Shown here: in pieces, positions 9,801-22,201 of the stretch
How positions within the stretch are numbered: position 1 is the first letter of the stretch
Layout of the letters: every line of letters begins with the position of its first letter
NCBI GenBank assembly: GCA_016169945.1
Contig: JADLSH010000375.1
Coordinates: 1,639,848-1,703,847 of the forward strand
Direction: 5' to 3'
Length of the DNA stretch: 64,000 nt
Source: Trachythela sp. YZ-2020
Taxonomy: Eukaryota > Cnidaria > Anthozoa > Malacalcyonacea > Clavulariidae
Position numbers and translations under genes: made by a program
The notes under the pieces: generated by a model
Told to the model about the DNA's origin: nothing
Database searches by the model: none
The model's input: only the letters and a program-made list of their open reading frames with translations

Positions 9801-12800
9801 TTGATTGTTTGTCGAGTATTTGCTCAGTGTTTCAAGATTTTTCCTGTATTTGCGCATATATTATCAGTATTTGAGTGTTTGCTGCGTGTTCGAGTGTTTG
9901 TTGAGTGTTTGCTCAGTATTGAGTATTTGACGAGCATTTGAATATTTGGTAACTATTTGAATATTTACTGATGAGTATTTGAGTATTTGCTGAGAATTTG
10001 CTGAGTGTTTGCTGAGTGTTTGCTGAGTATTTGTTGAGTATTTGCTCAGTATTTAAAAATTGTTCTGTAATTGCGCATATATTATGAGTATTTGAGTATT
10101 TGCTGAGTATTCGAATGTTTGTTTTAGTGTTTCCTCAGTATTCGAGTACTTGACGAGCATTTGAATATTTCCTAACTATTTGAATATTTACTGAGTATTT
10201 GAGTATCTTTTCATTATTTAGGTATTTCAAAAGGCAATTAGTATTTGCTGAGTACTTGACCATCTGTTGTAAGATTCAATTTATGGTGAGTATTTGATTA
10301 TTTGCAGAGAATTTCAGTATTCGTTGAGTTTTTGAGCATTCGCTCTGTATTTCAATATTTGCTGAGTATTTAATACTGAGTATTGGAGTATTTCTTCATA
10401 CTGATTATTTGATCATCGGTTGACAGCTTGAATTTTTGGTGAGTATTTGAGTATTTGCTGAGTTTTTGCAGAGTATTTGCTGAGTATTTGCTGAGTATTT
10501 GCTGAGCGTTTGCTTAGTGTTTGTTGAGTATTTGCTCAGTATTTCAAGATTTGTTCTGTAATTCCGCGTATATTATGAGTATTTGAGTTTTTGCTAAGTA
10601 TTCGAGTGTTTGTTGAGTGTTTCCTCAGTATTTGAAGATTTCTTCTGTAAATGCGCATATATTGTGAGTATTTGAGTGTTTGCTGAGTATTCGAGTGTTT
10701 GTTGAGTGTTTGCTCAGTATTCGAGTAGTTGACAGGCATTTGAATATTTGCTAACTATTTGAATATTTCCTGAGTATTTGAATATCTTTTCATTATTAAT
10801 GTATTTCAAAAGGCAATTAGTATTTGCTGAGTACTTGACCATCTATTGCAAGATTGAATTTATGTTGAGTATTTGATTATTTGCGGAGTATTTCAGTACT
10901 CGTTTGAGTATTTGAGCATTCGCTAGGTGTTTCAATATTTGCTGAGTATTTAATACTGAGTCATGGCGTATTTGCTCATACAGAGTATTTGATCATCTGT
11001 TGAGAGATTGAATTCAGGGTTAGTATTTGAGTATTTGCTCAGTATTTGCCGAGTCTTTACTGAGTATTTGCTGAGTACATGCTGAGTATTTGCTGAATAT
11101 TTGGCCAGTATTTGTTGAGGTATTTGCCGAGTATTTGCTGAGTGTTTCCTGAGTATTTGCTGAGTATTTGCTCATTGTTTGCTTAGTGTTTGTTGAGTAT
11201 TTGCTCAGTATTTCAAGATTTTTTCTGTAATTACGCATATATTATGAGTATTTGAGTGTTTGCTGACTATTCGAGTGTTTGTTGAGTGTTTGCTCAGTAT
11301 TTGAGTGTTTGACAAGCATGTGAATGTTTGCTAACTCTTTGAATATTTACTAAGTATTTGAGTATCTTTTCATTATTTAGGTATTTCACAAAGTGATGAG
11401 TATTTGCTGACTATTTGACCATCTGTTGCAAGATTGAATTTATGATGAGTATTTGATTATTTACAGAGTATTTTAGTTTTCGTTGAGTATTTGAGCATTC
11501 GCTATGTATTTCAACATTTGCTGAGTGTTTAATACTGAGTCTCGGAGTATTTCCTCATATTGAGTATTTGAAGACCTGTTGACAGATTGAATTTTTGGCG
11601 AGTATTTGAATATTTGCTGGGTATTACACTGATCGTTGAGTATTTGAGCATTCCCTGTGTATTTCAATATTTTCTGAGTGTTTAATACTAACTTACCATT
11701 AGAGTGTTTGCTGAGTATTTCCTGAGTATTTGCAGAGTATTTGCTGAGTATTGGCTGAGTATTTGTTGAGTATTTGCTGAGTATTTGCTGAGTATTTGCT
11801 GAGTTTTTCCTAAGGTATTTACTGAGTATTTGTTGACTGTTTGTCGAGTATTTGCTCAGTGTTTCAAGATTTTTCCTGTATTTGCGCATATATTATGAGT
11901 ATTTGAGTGTTTTCTGCGTGTTCGAGTGTTTGTTGAGTGTTTGCACAGTATTGAGTATTTGACGAGCATTTGAATATTTGGTAACTTTTTGAATATATAC
12001 TGATGAGTATTTGAGTATTTGCTGAGTATTTGCTGAGAATTTGCTCAGTATTTGCTGAGTGTTTGCTGAGTATTTGTTGAGTATTTGCTCAGTATTGAAG
12101 ATTTGTTCTGTAATTGCGCATATATTATGAGTATTTGAGTATTTGCTGAGTATTCGAATGTTTGTTTTAGTGTTTTCTCAGTATTCGAGTACTTGACGAG
12201 CATTTGAATATTTGTTAACTATTTGAATAACGAGTATTTGAGTATCTTTTCATTATTTAGGTATTTCAAAAGGTAATGAGTATTTGCTGAGTATTTGACC
12301 ATCTGTTACAAGATTGCTTTTATGTCGAGTATTTGATTATTTTCAGAGTATTTCAGTATTCGTTGAGTATTGGAGAATTCGCTATGTATTTCAATATTTG
12401 CTGAGTATTTAATATTGAGTATTGGAGTATTTCCTCATACTGAGTATTTGACCATCGGTTGACAGATTGAATTCATGGTGAGTATTTGATTATTTACAGA
12501 GTATTTCAGTATTCGTTGAGTATTTGAGCATTCGCTATGTATTTCAATATTTCCTGAATATTTAATACTGAGTATTGGAGTATTTCCTCATACTTAGTAT
12601 TTGACCATCGGTTACCAGATTGAATTTATGGTGAGTATTTGATTATTTGCAGAGTATTTCAGTATTCGTTGAGTATTTGAGCATTCGCTATGTATTTCAA
12701 TATTTGCTGAGTATTTAATACTGAGTATTGGAGTATTTCCTCACACTGAGTATTTGACCATCGGTTGACAGATTGAATTTTTGGTGAGTATTTTAGTATT

Positions 12801-15800
12801 TGCTGAGTATTTGCCGAGTCTTTACTGAGTATTTGCTGAGTATTTCCTGAGTATTTGCCAAATATTTGCTGAGTATTTGCTGAGTATTTGCTGAGTGTTT
12901 GTTGAGTGTTTGCTCAGTATTTCACGATTTGTTCAGTAATTGCGCATATATTATGTTTATTTGAGTATTTGCTGAGTATTCGTGTGTTTGTTGAGTGTTT
13001 GCTCAGTATTTGAGTGTTTGCCGAGCATTTGAATATTTGCTAACTATTTGAATATTTACTGAGTGTTTGAGTATCTTTTTATTATTTAGCTATTTCACAA
13101 AGTAATGAGTATTTACTGAGTATTTGACCATCTGTTGCAAGATTGAATTTCTGGTGAGTATTTGATTATTTGCAGAGAATTTCAGTATTCGTTGGGTATT
13201 TTAGCATTCGCTATGTATTTCAATATTTGCTGTGTATTTAATATTGAGTATTGGAGTATTTCCTCATACTGAGTATTTGACCATCGGTTGACAGATTGAA
13301 TTTATGGTGAGTATTTGATTATTTGCAGAGTATTTCAGTATTCGTTGAGTATTTGAGCATTCGCTATGTATTTCAATATTTGCTTAGTATTTAATACTGA
13401 GTATTGGGATATCTCCTCACACTGAATATTTGATCATCTGTTGACAGATTGAATTTTTGGAGAGTATTTTAGTATTTGCTGAGTTTTTGCCGAATCTTTA
13501 CTAGTGTTTGCTTAGTAAATGCTGAGTATTTGCTGAATATTTTCTCAGTATTTGCTGAGGTATTTGCTGAGTATTTGCTGAGTGTTTGCTGAGTGTTTGT
13601 TGAGTGTTTGCTCAGTAATTCAAGATTTGTGCTGTAATTGCGCATATATTATGATTATTTGAGTATTTGCTGAGTATTCGAGCGTTTGTTGAGTGTTTGC
13701 TCAGTATTTGAGTGTTTGACGAGCATTTGAATATTTGCTAACTATTTGAATATTTACTGAGTATTTGAGTATCTTTTCATTATTTAGGTATTTCACAAAG
13801 TAATGAGTATTTACTGAGTATTTGACCATCTGTTGCAAGATTGAATTTATGGTGAGTGTTTGATTATTTGCAGAGTATTTCAGTATTCGTTGAGTATTTG
13901 AGCATTCGCTATGTATTTCAATATTTGCTGAGTATTTAATATTGAGTATTGGAGTATTTCCTCATACTGAGAATTTGACCATCGGTTAACAGATTGAATT
14001 TATGGTGAGTATTTGATTATTTTCAGAGTATTTCAGTATTCGTTGAGTATTTGAGCATTCGCTATGTATTTCAATATTTGCTTAATATTTGATACTGAGT
14101 ATTGGAGTATTTCCTCGCACTGAATATTTGACCATCTGTTGACAGATTGAATTTTTGGTGAGCATTTTAGTATTTGCTGAGTATTTGCCTAGTCTTTACT
14201 GAGTGTTTGCTTAGTATTTGCTGAGTATTTGCTGAATATTTTCTCAGTATTTGCTGAGGTATTTGCTGAGTATTTGCTGAGTGTTTGCTCAGTGTTTGTT
14301 GAGTGTTTGCTCAGTAATTCAAGATTTGTACTGTAATTGCGCATATATTAGGATTATTTGAGTATTTGCTGGGTATTCGAGTGTTTGTTGAGTGTTTGCT
14401 CAGTATTTGAGTGTTTGACGAGCATTTGAATATTTGCTAATTATTTGAATATTTACTGAGTATTTGAGTATCTTTTCATTATTTAGGTATTTCACAAAGT
14501 AATGAGTATTTACTGAGTATTTGACCATCTGTTGCAAGATTGAATTTATGGTGAGTGTTTGATTATTTGCAGAGTATTTCAGTATTCGTTGAGTATTTGA
14601 GCATTCGCTATGTATTTCAATATTTGCTGAGTATATAATTTTGTGTATTGGAGTATTTCCTCATACTGAGTATCTGACCATCGGTTAACAGATTGAATTT
14701 ATGGTGAGTATTTGATTATTTTCAGAGCATTTCAGTATTCGTTGAGTATTTGAACATTCGCTATGTATTTCAATATTTGTTTTGTATTTAATAGTGAGTA
14801 TTGGAGTATTTCCTCGCACTGAATATTTGATCATCTGTCGACAGATTGAATTTTTGGTGAGCATTTTAGTATTTGCTGAGTATTTGCCGAGTCTTTACTG
14901 AGTGTTTGCTTAGTATTTGCTGAGTATTTGCTGAGTATTTGCTGAGTGTTTACTGAGTGTTTGTTGAGTGTTTGCTCAATAATTCAAGATTTGTTCTGCA
15001 ATTGCGCATATATTATGATTATTTGAGTATTTGCTGGGTATTCGAGGGTTTGTTGAGTGCTTGCTCAGTATTTGAGTGTTTGACGAGCATTTGAATATTT
15101 GCTAACTATTTTAGTATTTACTGAGTATTTGAGTATCTTTTCATTATTTAGGTATTTCACAAAGTAATGAGTATTTACTGAGTATTTGACCATCTGTTGC
15201 AAGATTGAATGTATGGTGAGTGTTTGATTATGTGCAGAGTATTTCAGTATTCGTTGAGTATTTGAGCATTCGCTATGTATTTCAATATTTGCTGAGTATT
15301 TAATATTGAGTATTGGAGTATTTCCTCATACTGATAATTTGACCATCGGTTAACAGAGTGAATTTATGGTGAGTATTTGATTATTTTCAGAGTATTTCAG
15401 TATTCGTTGAGTATTTGAGCATTCGCTATGTATTTCAATATTTGCTTAGTATTTAATACTGAGTATTGGAGTATTTCCTCACACTGAATATTTGATCATC
15501 TTTTGACAGATTGAATTTTTGGAGAGTATTTTAGTATTTGCTGAGTATTTGCGGAGTCTTTACTGAGTGTTTGCTTAGTATTTGCTGAGTATTTGCTGAA
15601 TATTTTCTCAGTATTTGCTGAGGTATTTGCTGAGTATTTGCTGAGTGTTTGCTGAGTGTTTGTTGAGTGTTTGCTCAGTAATTCAAGATTTGTTCTGTAA
15701 TTGCGCATATATTATGGTTATTTGAGTATTTGCTGGGTATTCGAGGGTTTGTTGAGTGTTTGCTCAGTATTTGAGTGTTTGACGAGCATTTGAATATTTG

Positions 15801-16688
15801 CTAACTATTTGAATATTTACTGAGTATTTGAGTATCGTTTCATTATTTAGGTATTTCACAAAGTAATCAGTATTTACTGAGTATTTGACCATCTGTTGCA
15901 AGATTGAATTTATGGTGAGTGTTTGACTATTTGCAGAGTATTTCAGTATTCGTCGAGTATTTGAGCATTCGCTATGTATTTCAATATTTGCTTAGTATTT
16001 AATACTGAGTATTGGAGTATTTCCTCACACTGAATATTTGATCATCTTTTGACAGATTGAATTTTTGGAGAGTATTTTAGTATTTGCTGAGTATTTGCGG
16101 AGTCTTTACTGAGTATTTGCTGAGTATTTGCTGAGTATTTGCTGAATATTTGTCCAGTATTTGCTGAGGTATATGTCGAGTATTTGCTGAGTGTTTTCTG
16201 AGTGTTGGTTGAGTGTTTGCTCAGTATTTCAAGATTTGTTCTGTAATTGCCATATATTATGATTATTTGAGTATTTGCTGAGTATTCGAGTGTTTGTTGA
16301 GTGTTTGCTCAGTATTTGAGTGTTTGACGAGCATTTGAATATTTTCTAACTATTTGAATATTTACTGAGTATTTGAGTATCTTTTCATTATTTAGGTATT
16401 TCACAAAGTAATGAGTATTGACTGAGTATTTGGTCATCTGTTACAAGATTGCTTTTATGTCGAGTATTTGATTATTTTCAGAGTATTTCAGTATTCGTTG
16501 AGTATTTGAGCATTCGCTATGTATTTCAATATTTGCTGAGTATTTAATACTGAGTATTGGAGTATTTCCTCATACTGAGTATTTGACCATCGGTTGACAG
16601 ATTGAATTTATGGTGAGTATTTGATTATTTTCAGAGTATTTCAGTATTCGTTGAGTATTTGAGCATGCGCTATGTATTTCAATATTTT
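6805..16688. repeat. Satellite array, block I (11-mer TGAGTATTTGC, higher-order)
   Basis: Nearly every base belongs to variants of TGAGTATTTGC. Runs of exact 11-mers occur (for example about 9700-9775). Marker segments recur: TTGACAGATTGAATT, GCGCATATATTATG and TTTTCATTATTTAGG. GCGCATATATTATG is found near 12949, 13646, 14341, 15008 and 15708, giving a higher-order unit of about 670-700 bp. Within units, GACCATCNGTT markers at 12297, 12450, 12603 and 12756 show an exact 153-bp sub-period (about 14 x 11). The left part (6.8-12 kb) is more irregular. No gene is contained. Confidence 0.95.
8030..12120. repeat. Tandem duplication of about 2.04 kb within satellite block I
   Basis: The irregular pattern of GCGCATATATTATG markers at about 8085, 8557, 8646, 9180, 9854, 10073 is repeated at about 10073, 10564, 10657, 11235, 11886, 12118. 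Minor variants are shared too: the unusual run GGGTATTACACTGATCG occurs near 9565 and again near 11619. So several higher-order units were copied together. Confidence 0.75.
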
Positions 16689-16865
16689 TTTTTGATTGAT
16701 TGATGTTTAATAAGACTCTATCGCAGTACAAGTACTGAATTATCGAGTTATTTACCAAATTATCAAATCCTTAATTTAAAAATATGATCTATGTTATATA
16801 AGATCTATGTTACAACAATGTTTAAAATAAAAAAAATGGAAGTTAAAATAATTATATTAAAAATG

Positions 16866-17681
16866 TCAATAGTATTTAAAGGTAAAAAAGTCTTCTGCTT
16901 TTTTTGTTCTACAGAAATTAAAATTTTGATACATTCGAACTTTCTCAGTTTTGTCTCTAAGCACGTATTTACAGTTTTGCTCTATCTCTTTTGGTAATAG
17001 CGCATGCAAGGGATGGTTTGGTATTTTCATTCTATCCATGTATTTTTCGCATATAGTAATCCTTCTATCAGATAATTTTTCGATTCCAGCTAATTGTAGC
17101 GCTTCTGAATATGTTTGAGCAGATGGAAAAATAATTTTCAGTGCTCTTTTCTGGATTGATTCAATCTTGTCAGACAATTGTCCTGATATCGATTGCCAGA
17201 CTGGGACAGCGTATTCTACTCTTGGTCGAACTGTAGATAGGTAGACCTTCATGACACTTGACGGAGCGACACCAGCTCTACACCGGACTCGTAAGGCATA
17301 GAGTCTTTTACATGCTTTTTTATAAATATAGTCTATATGGGTATTCCAATTTAAGTCTTTGTCCAGATATACACCTAATAATTTATAGCTTGGCACTCGT
17401 TCTATTTCTTCGTTTCCCATAATAATTGGTCTAAGAAGGATGTTATGATCATGCATAAGATTAATAAACATTTCCTTGCACTTTCCAGGGTTGAGTTTCA
17501 TGTCGTGACTTTTAGCAAAATGATGAACATCCATTACCGTATGATTTAATATGCTAATAGAATTTCTTGGTATGATCTCTAAAGCCGAAGTGTCATCAAC
17601 AAACTTCATTCTCAAAGGCCAGTCATTCAGCAAACAGTTTGTTATGATCCCTGAGGTATTCCTCCTTTTAAAGTTTTCCAA
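16866..17681 (-). pseudogene. LINE reverse transcriptase, YxDD-box to C-terminus
   Basis: The ORF holds NDWPLRMKFVDDTSALEIIP, where FVDD is the RT active-site box (near 17591-17602). It continues with MKLNPGKCKEMFIN, a YKLLGVYLDKDLNWNTHI thumb motif and PRVEYAVPVWQ, all typical of CR1/L2-like ORF2. A coiled, basic C-terminus follows, ending close to the 3' untranslated region. The first 12 or so codons are an out-of-frame lead-in: between the GIPQGS motif in the neighbouring frame and NDW, the usual LGPxLFxxxIND segment has been deleted. Confidence 0.85.
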
Positions 17682-18010
17682 TCAGATGTAGTTTCTCCAA
17701 TCTTTACAGCTTGTTGTCGGTTAGTCAAGAATGCTGTTATCCAACTAAGGAGCGCTGGAGAAATGTTTAACTTTTCCAACTCGCGCAATAATATATTATG
17801 GTTGATCAAATCATATCCTTTTGAAAAGTCCGCAAAAAAGATTCGAGCAGCTGTATTTCCACGATCTATCGCCTCGAAAATAGCCTGTAGTAAATAAAGC
17901 AGGGCATCAGTCGTTGAGTGCCCTTTTCTGGCATATTGCCTTTTGTCAATCTTGCCTTCTAGCTGTGGGGTTAGTTTTGTCAATGTAAAACCTTCCATAA
18001 TCTTTGCCAA
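17642..18010 (-). pseudogene. LINE reverse transcriptase, palm/fingers part
   Basis: This 122-codon frame contains RQYARKGHSTTDALLYLLQ, then ARIFFADFSKGYDLINHNIL (first catalytic Asp region), LSWITAFLTNRQQAVKIG and KGGIPQGS. These are RT blocks in correct order. A frame change and small deletion directly after PQGS separate it from the FVDD part. The upstream RPISLTCTLAKIME-type motif overlaps its left edge, in this frame, at about 18000-18040. Confidence 0.85.
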
Positions 18011-18045
18011 CGTGCACGTAAGCGATATTGGCCTAAGATCGCTCT

Positions 18046-18267
18046 CTATATCTTTCGGAGGATTAACTTTGGGAATGGGGTTGACAATAGATGACTTAAA
18101 AGTAATGGGATATTTCCATCTTTTAGAGACTGATTGTATATATCTTGTATAACCGGGGCAAGTTCAAAAGCAAAATCCTTCAAAAGTTTATTTGGGATAT
18201 TATCTGGTCCTCCGGCCTTAATAGTATTTATTGAAGATAGCGCGTGGTAAACTTCATGTCGTGACAC
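18046..18267 (-). pseudogene. LINE reverse transcriptase, N-terminal part
   Basis: It contains SRHEVYHALSSINTIKAGGP and DNIPNKLLKDFA, the usual N-terminal RT block (KAxGPDxIPxxLLK). A frameshift near 18060 leads into the RPISL block. It is interrupted on its N-terminal side at about 18268 by the MITE-like insertion. Confidence 0.8.
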
Positions 18268-18269
18268 TT

Positions 18270-18575
18270 AACAATTAGCCAACGAGGCCGAGTTGGCTAT
18301 GAGCGAATAGTCAACGAGGCGAAGCCGGGTTGACTAGCGCTTCGCTAATAACTAGATATCTAATTGTTTTAGTATAAACTATAGCATTTATTGAGAACTA
18401 GGGAACACAATACAAAAGTAAACAAAAGTATTAATATTAATTTTAAACGTGAATTTTCACGCCATTGTTTTGAATTTTGCTACTAGTAGACTATCACTAA
18501 TAGTCTACGAGTAGCGTAGCCAATCAGAACGCAGGAAAAGTGATAGTCTATTACTAAGTTTATACTAATAATAGA
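18270..18575. mobile_element. MITE-like insertion inside the LINE
   Basis: LINE coding sequence stops near 18268 and resumes near 18575. The insert has an inverted pair TTAGTATAAACT (18368-18379) and AGTTTATACTAA (18558-18569). It also has an internal hairpin around TAGTAGACTATCACTAATAGTCTAC (quoted in parts: AGTAGACTAT and ATAGTCTAC near 18485-18513) and a GCCAATCAGAACGC motif. The segment 18275-18360 with repeated CAACGAGGC lies outside the inverted pair, so either the element is larger or two insertions are nested. No coding capacity. Confidence 0.6.
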
Positions 18576-18955
18576 TAGTCCGGGACGTATGATGGAGGGT
18601 TTCTAGGCACCAACGGTTCAAAACCATCTGTCAGGCCAACAAATATGTCATTTATCCTGTTTGTCAGAGATTTAGGGTCCGCATACTCTTCAAGGAATTT
18701 ATGGTGCCGCTCTTGCTGAGAATCCTCACCAGAAAGCCTTTTAATTTCCCTCCACCATTTGTTGGAATTTGTGAATTCTAAATTAGCAACTTTGTTATTA
18801 TAATAATGGTTTTTAGCCATTTTTATTTCCCGTTCTACCTTATTTCTCCAATATTTAAACATTAACGAGTCTCTCCCATGTCGAATAAAAGCAATTTGGC
18901 GTTTATGAATCCCACCCTTAATTTCCTTCGTTATCCATGGTCTATCTGTAGGATG
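18560..18955 (-). pseudogene. LINE ORF2 linker between endonuclease and RT
   Basis: The frame 18560-18862 has FKYWRNKVEREIKMAKNHYY and NSNKWWREIKRLSG, and its upstream continuation reads HPTDRPWITKEIKGGIHKRQ. This basic helical linker with W-W-x-x-I/V-K is standard in CR1/L2/Jockey ORF2. Its downstream end runs into the MITE-like insert. Confidence 0.75.
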
Positions 18956-18959
18956 TTTC

Positions 18960-19777
18960 TTAACAGTCCAGAATTCCAGTATCCCTCGTTTTAAATTTAA
19001 CGATTTGTTTCAAGTGATTTGGTTGAGAGATTTCCTTTGAATGAAGTACGGTGGAATTAGGATTAAAATCTCCAGTTATTAATACAAGGGCATTAGGTTG
19101 CTTAGAAATTATAGCATCCAAATTTTTCTGGACATGGCGTTTTAGGGCGATGTTTTTTCTCTTCCATTATCAGGTGGGTGGTATATCACACTCAAGATAA
19201 TTGATGTTATTTGCCTCGGCAATCTATATGGCCTCATTGACAGCCAAATTGATTCAACTTCGTCATCTACGCAGGAATCTAATAGTTTACATGGAATCTT
19301 ATTATCTAAGTACACCGCCACGCCCCCACCAGTAGTGTTACCACGATCTTTACGGAAGAGGTTGTAGCCTGGGATAGAGACGTTAGAGTCTGGGATGTTA
19401 ACAGACAACCACGTTTCAGTTACGCAAATTATTCCAACAGAATTGAGTTCAGCTATTTGGTTAATCTCATCCACTTTATTCGTAATTGCCCTAACATTCG
19501 CAGATAAAACAGTTGGGATATAGGACTGAGTATTTTGTTTATAATTTATAGGGACTTCGATTACATTGTATCTACAGGTATTACTCGTTGTGATAGGACT
19601 TCTGTAAGGTTTTTTCTGAGTTAAACGAACATTAATTGGTTGGGTTTTCTCATTGCTGGTATAATCACTTAAAAGTAGGGGCACGGTATACTCATTAGTG
19701 GCCGTAAATGTTGTCGATTTTGCGGCATCGCCATCTGTGGACATCGCCATCTGGGTGGCATCGCCATCGGTGGGCAT
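18960..19777 (-). pseudogene. LINE APE-type endonuclease, frameshifted
   Basis: The main ORF (19142-19777) shows LSANVRAITNKVDEINQIAE, the catalytic-site stretch ICVTETWLS (Glu), GYNLFRKDR and GGGVAVYLDNKI. It ends out of frame at about 19142. A shifted frame continues with LVLITGDFNPNST near 19050-19085, where GDFN carries the catalytic Asp and Asn. The later SDH block is missing. The first residues are a small Asp-Gly-Asp-Ala repeat, lying at the truncated 5' end. The domain nicks target DNA in intact elements. Confidence 0.8.
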
Positions 19778-20519
19778 CGATTCAGATCCATCGGAGTAGG
19801 GGTTTGTGTGTATTTGCTGAGTATTTAATATTGAGTATTGCAGTATTTCCTCATACTGAGTATTTGATCATCTGTTGACAGATTGAATTTTTGGTGAGTG
19901 TTTGAGTATTTGAGTTGTATTTGTGTAATTGTTGAGTATTTGAGCATTCGCTATGGTTTTCAATATTTACTGACTATTTAATACTGGGTACTGTAAATAG
20001 CCTCATACTGAGTATTTGATCATCTGTTGACAGATGGAATTTTTGGTGAGTATTTGTTGGGTATTTCTGTAATCGTTGAGTATTTGAGCATTCGCCATGA
20101 TTTCAATATTTTCTGAGTGTTTAATACTAACTTAGCAATGGAGTCTTTGCTGAGTATTTGCTGAGGTATTTGCTGAGTGTTTTTGTTGAGTGTTTGCTCA
20201 GTATTTCAAGATTTGTTCTGTAATTGCGCACATATGATTACTTGAGTATTTGTTGAGTATTCGAGTGTTTGTTGAGTGTTTGCTCAGTATTTGATTTTGA
20301 CGAGCATTTGAATATTTGCTAACTATTTGAATATTTACTGAGTATTTGATATTCTTTTCATTATTTAGGTATTTCACAAAGTAATGAGTATTTACTGAGT
20401 ATTTGACCATCTGTTGCAAGATTGAATTTTTGGTGAATATTGGATTATTTGCAGGGAATTTCAGTATTCGTTGAGTATTTGAGCATTCGCTATTTATTTC
20501 AATATTTGTTGAGTATTTA

Positions 20520-21903
20520 ATACTGAGTATTGGAGTATTTCCTCATACTGAGTATTTGATCATCTGTTGAGAGATTGAATTAATGGCGAGTATTTGAATA
20601 TTTGCTGGGTATTTCATTAATTGTTGAGTATTTGAGCATTCGCTGTGTATTTCAATATTTTCTGAGTGTTTAATACTAACTTAGCACTGGAGTCTTTGCT
20701 GAGTATTTGCTCAGTATTTGCAGACTATTTGCTGAGTATTTGCTGAGTATTTTTTGAGGTATTTGCTGAGAATTTGCTGAGTGTTTGCTGAGTGTTTTTT
20801 GAGTGTTTGCTCACTATTTCAAGATTTGTTTTGTAATTCCGCATATATTATGATTATTTGAGTATTTGCTGAGTATTCGAGTGTTTGTTGAGTGTTTGCT
20901 CAGTATTTGAGTGTTTGACGAGTATTTGAATATTTGCTAACTATTTGAAAATTTACTGAGTATTTGAGTATCTTTTCATTATTTAGGTATTTCACAAAGT
21001 AATGAGTATTTGCTGAATATTTGACCATCTGTTGCAGGATTGAATTTATGGTGATTCGATTATTTGCAGAGTATTTCAGTATTCGTCGAGTATTTGAGCA
21101 TACGCTATGTATTTCAATATTTGCTGAGAATTTAATACTGAGTATTGGAATATTTCCTGATACTGAGTATTTGATCATCTATCGACAGATTGAATTTTTG
21201 GTGAGTATTTAATACTGAGTATTGGAGTATTTCCTCATACTGAGTATTTGATCATCTGTTGAGAGATTGAATTAATGGCGAGTATTTGAATATTTGCTGG
21301 GTATTTCATTAATTGTTGAGTATTTGAGCATTCGCTGTGTATTTCAATATTTTCTGAGTGTTTAATACTAACTTAGCACTGGAGTCTTTGCTGAGTATTT
21401 GCTCAGTATTTGCAGACTATTTGCTGAGTATTTGCTGAGTATTTTTTGAGGTATTTGCTGAGAATTTGCTGAGTGTTTGCTGAGTGTTTTTTGAGTGTTT
21501 GCTCACTATTTCAAGATTTGTTCTGTAATTCCGCATATATTATGATTATTTGAGTATTTGCTGGGTATTCGAGGGTTTGTTGAGTGTTTGCTCAGTATTT
21601 GAGTGTTTGACGAGTATTTGAATATTTGCTAACTATTTGAAAATTTACTGAGTATTTGAGTATCTTTTCATTATTTAGGTATTTCACAAAGTAATGAGTA
21701 TTTGCTGAATATTTGACCATCTGTTGCAGGATTGAATTTATGGTGATTCGATTATTTGCAGAGTATTTCAGTATTCGTCGAGTATTTGAGCATACGCTAT
21801 GTATTTCAATATTTGCTGAGAATTTAATACTGAGTATTGGAATATTTCCTGATACTGAGTATTTGATCATCTATCGACAGATTGAATTTTTGGTGAGTAT
21901 TTG
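20520..21903. repeat. Exact-looking 692-bp tandem duplication
   Basis: Sequence from about 20520 is repeated from about 21212 with an offset of 692. Both copies encode the same 93-codon minus-strand frame (20900-21178 and 21592-21870), and only scattered changes are visible (for example near 21567-21577). This is one higher-order unit freshly doubled. Confidence 0.85.
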
Positions 21904-22201
21904 AGTATTTCAGGTATATTTGTGTAATCGTTGAGTATTTGAGCATTCGCTGTGGTTTTCAATATTTGCTGACTATTTAATACTGAGTATTGTAAATAGC
22001 CTCATACTGAGTATTTGATCATCTGTTGACAGATGGAATTGTTGGTGAGTATTTGCTGGGTATTTCTGTAATCGTTGAGTATTTGAGCATTCGCTATGAT
22101 TTTCAATATTTTCTGAGTGCTTAATACTAACTTAGCATTGGAGACTTTGCTGAGTATTCGCTGAGTATTTGCTGGGTATTTGCTGAGGTATTTGCTGAGT
22201 G

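Larger units (their letters stand above)
16689..19805 (-). mobile_element. 5'-truncated non-LTR retrotransposon (LINE, CR1/L2/Jockey-like)
   Basis: The element interrupts the satellite. Its 3' end is on the left, with a tail of short ATCA repeats and a T-run (A-run on the minus strand) at 16686-16710. Its right end at about 19805 falls inside ORF2 upstream of the endonuclease, so the 5' part is missing. Domains read leftward from 19777: APE-type endonuclease, linker, reverse transcriptase, C-terminal region. Several frameshifts, an internal deletion and a MITE-like insert (18270-18575) make it dead. The clade is judged by motif style only. Confidence 0.85.
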
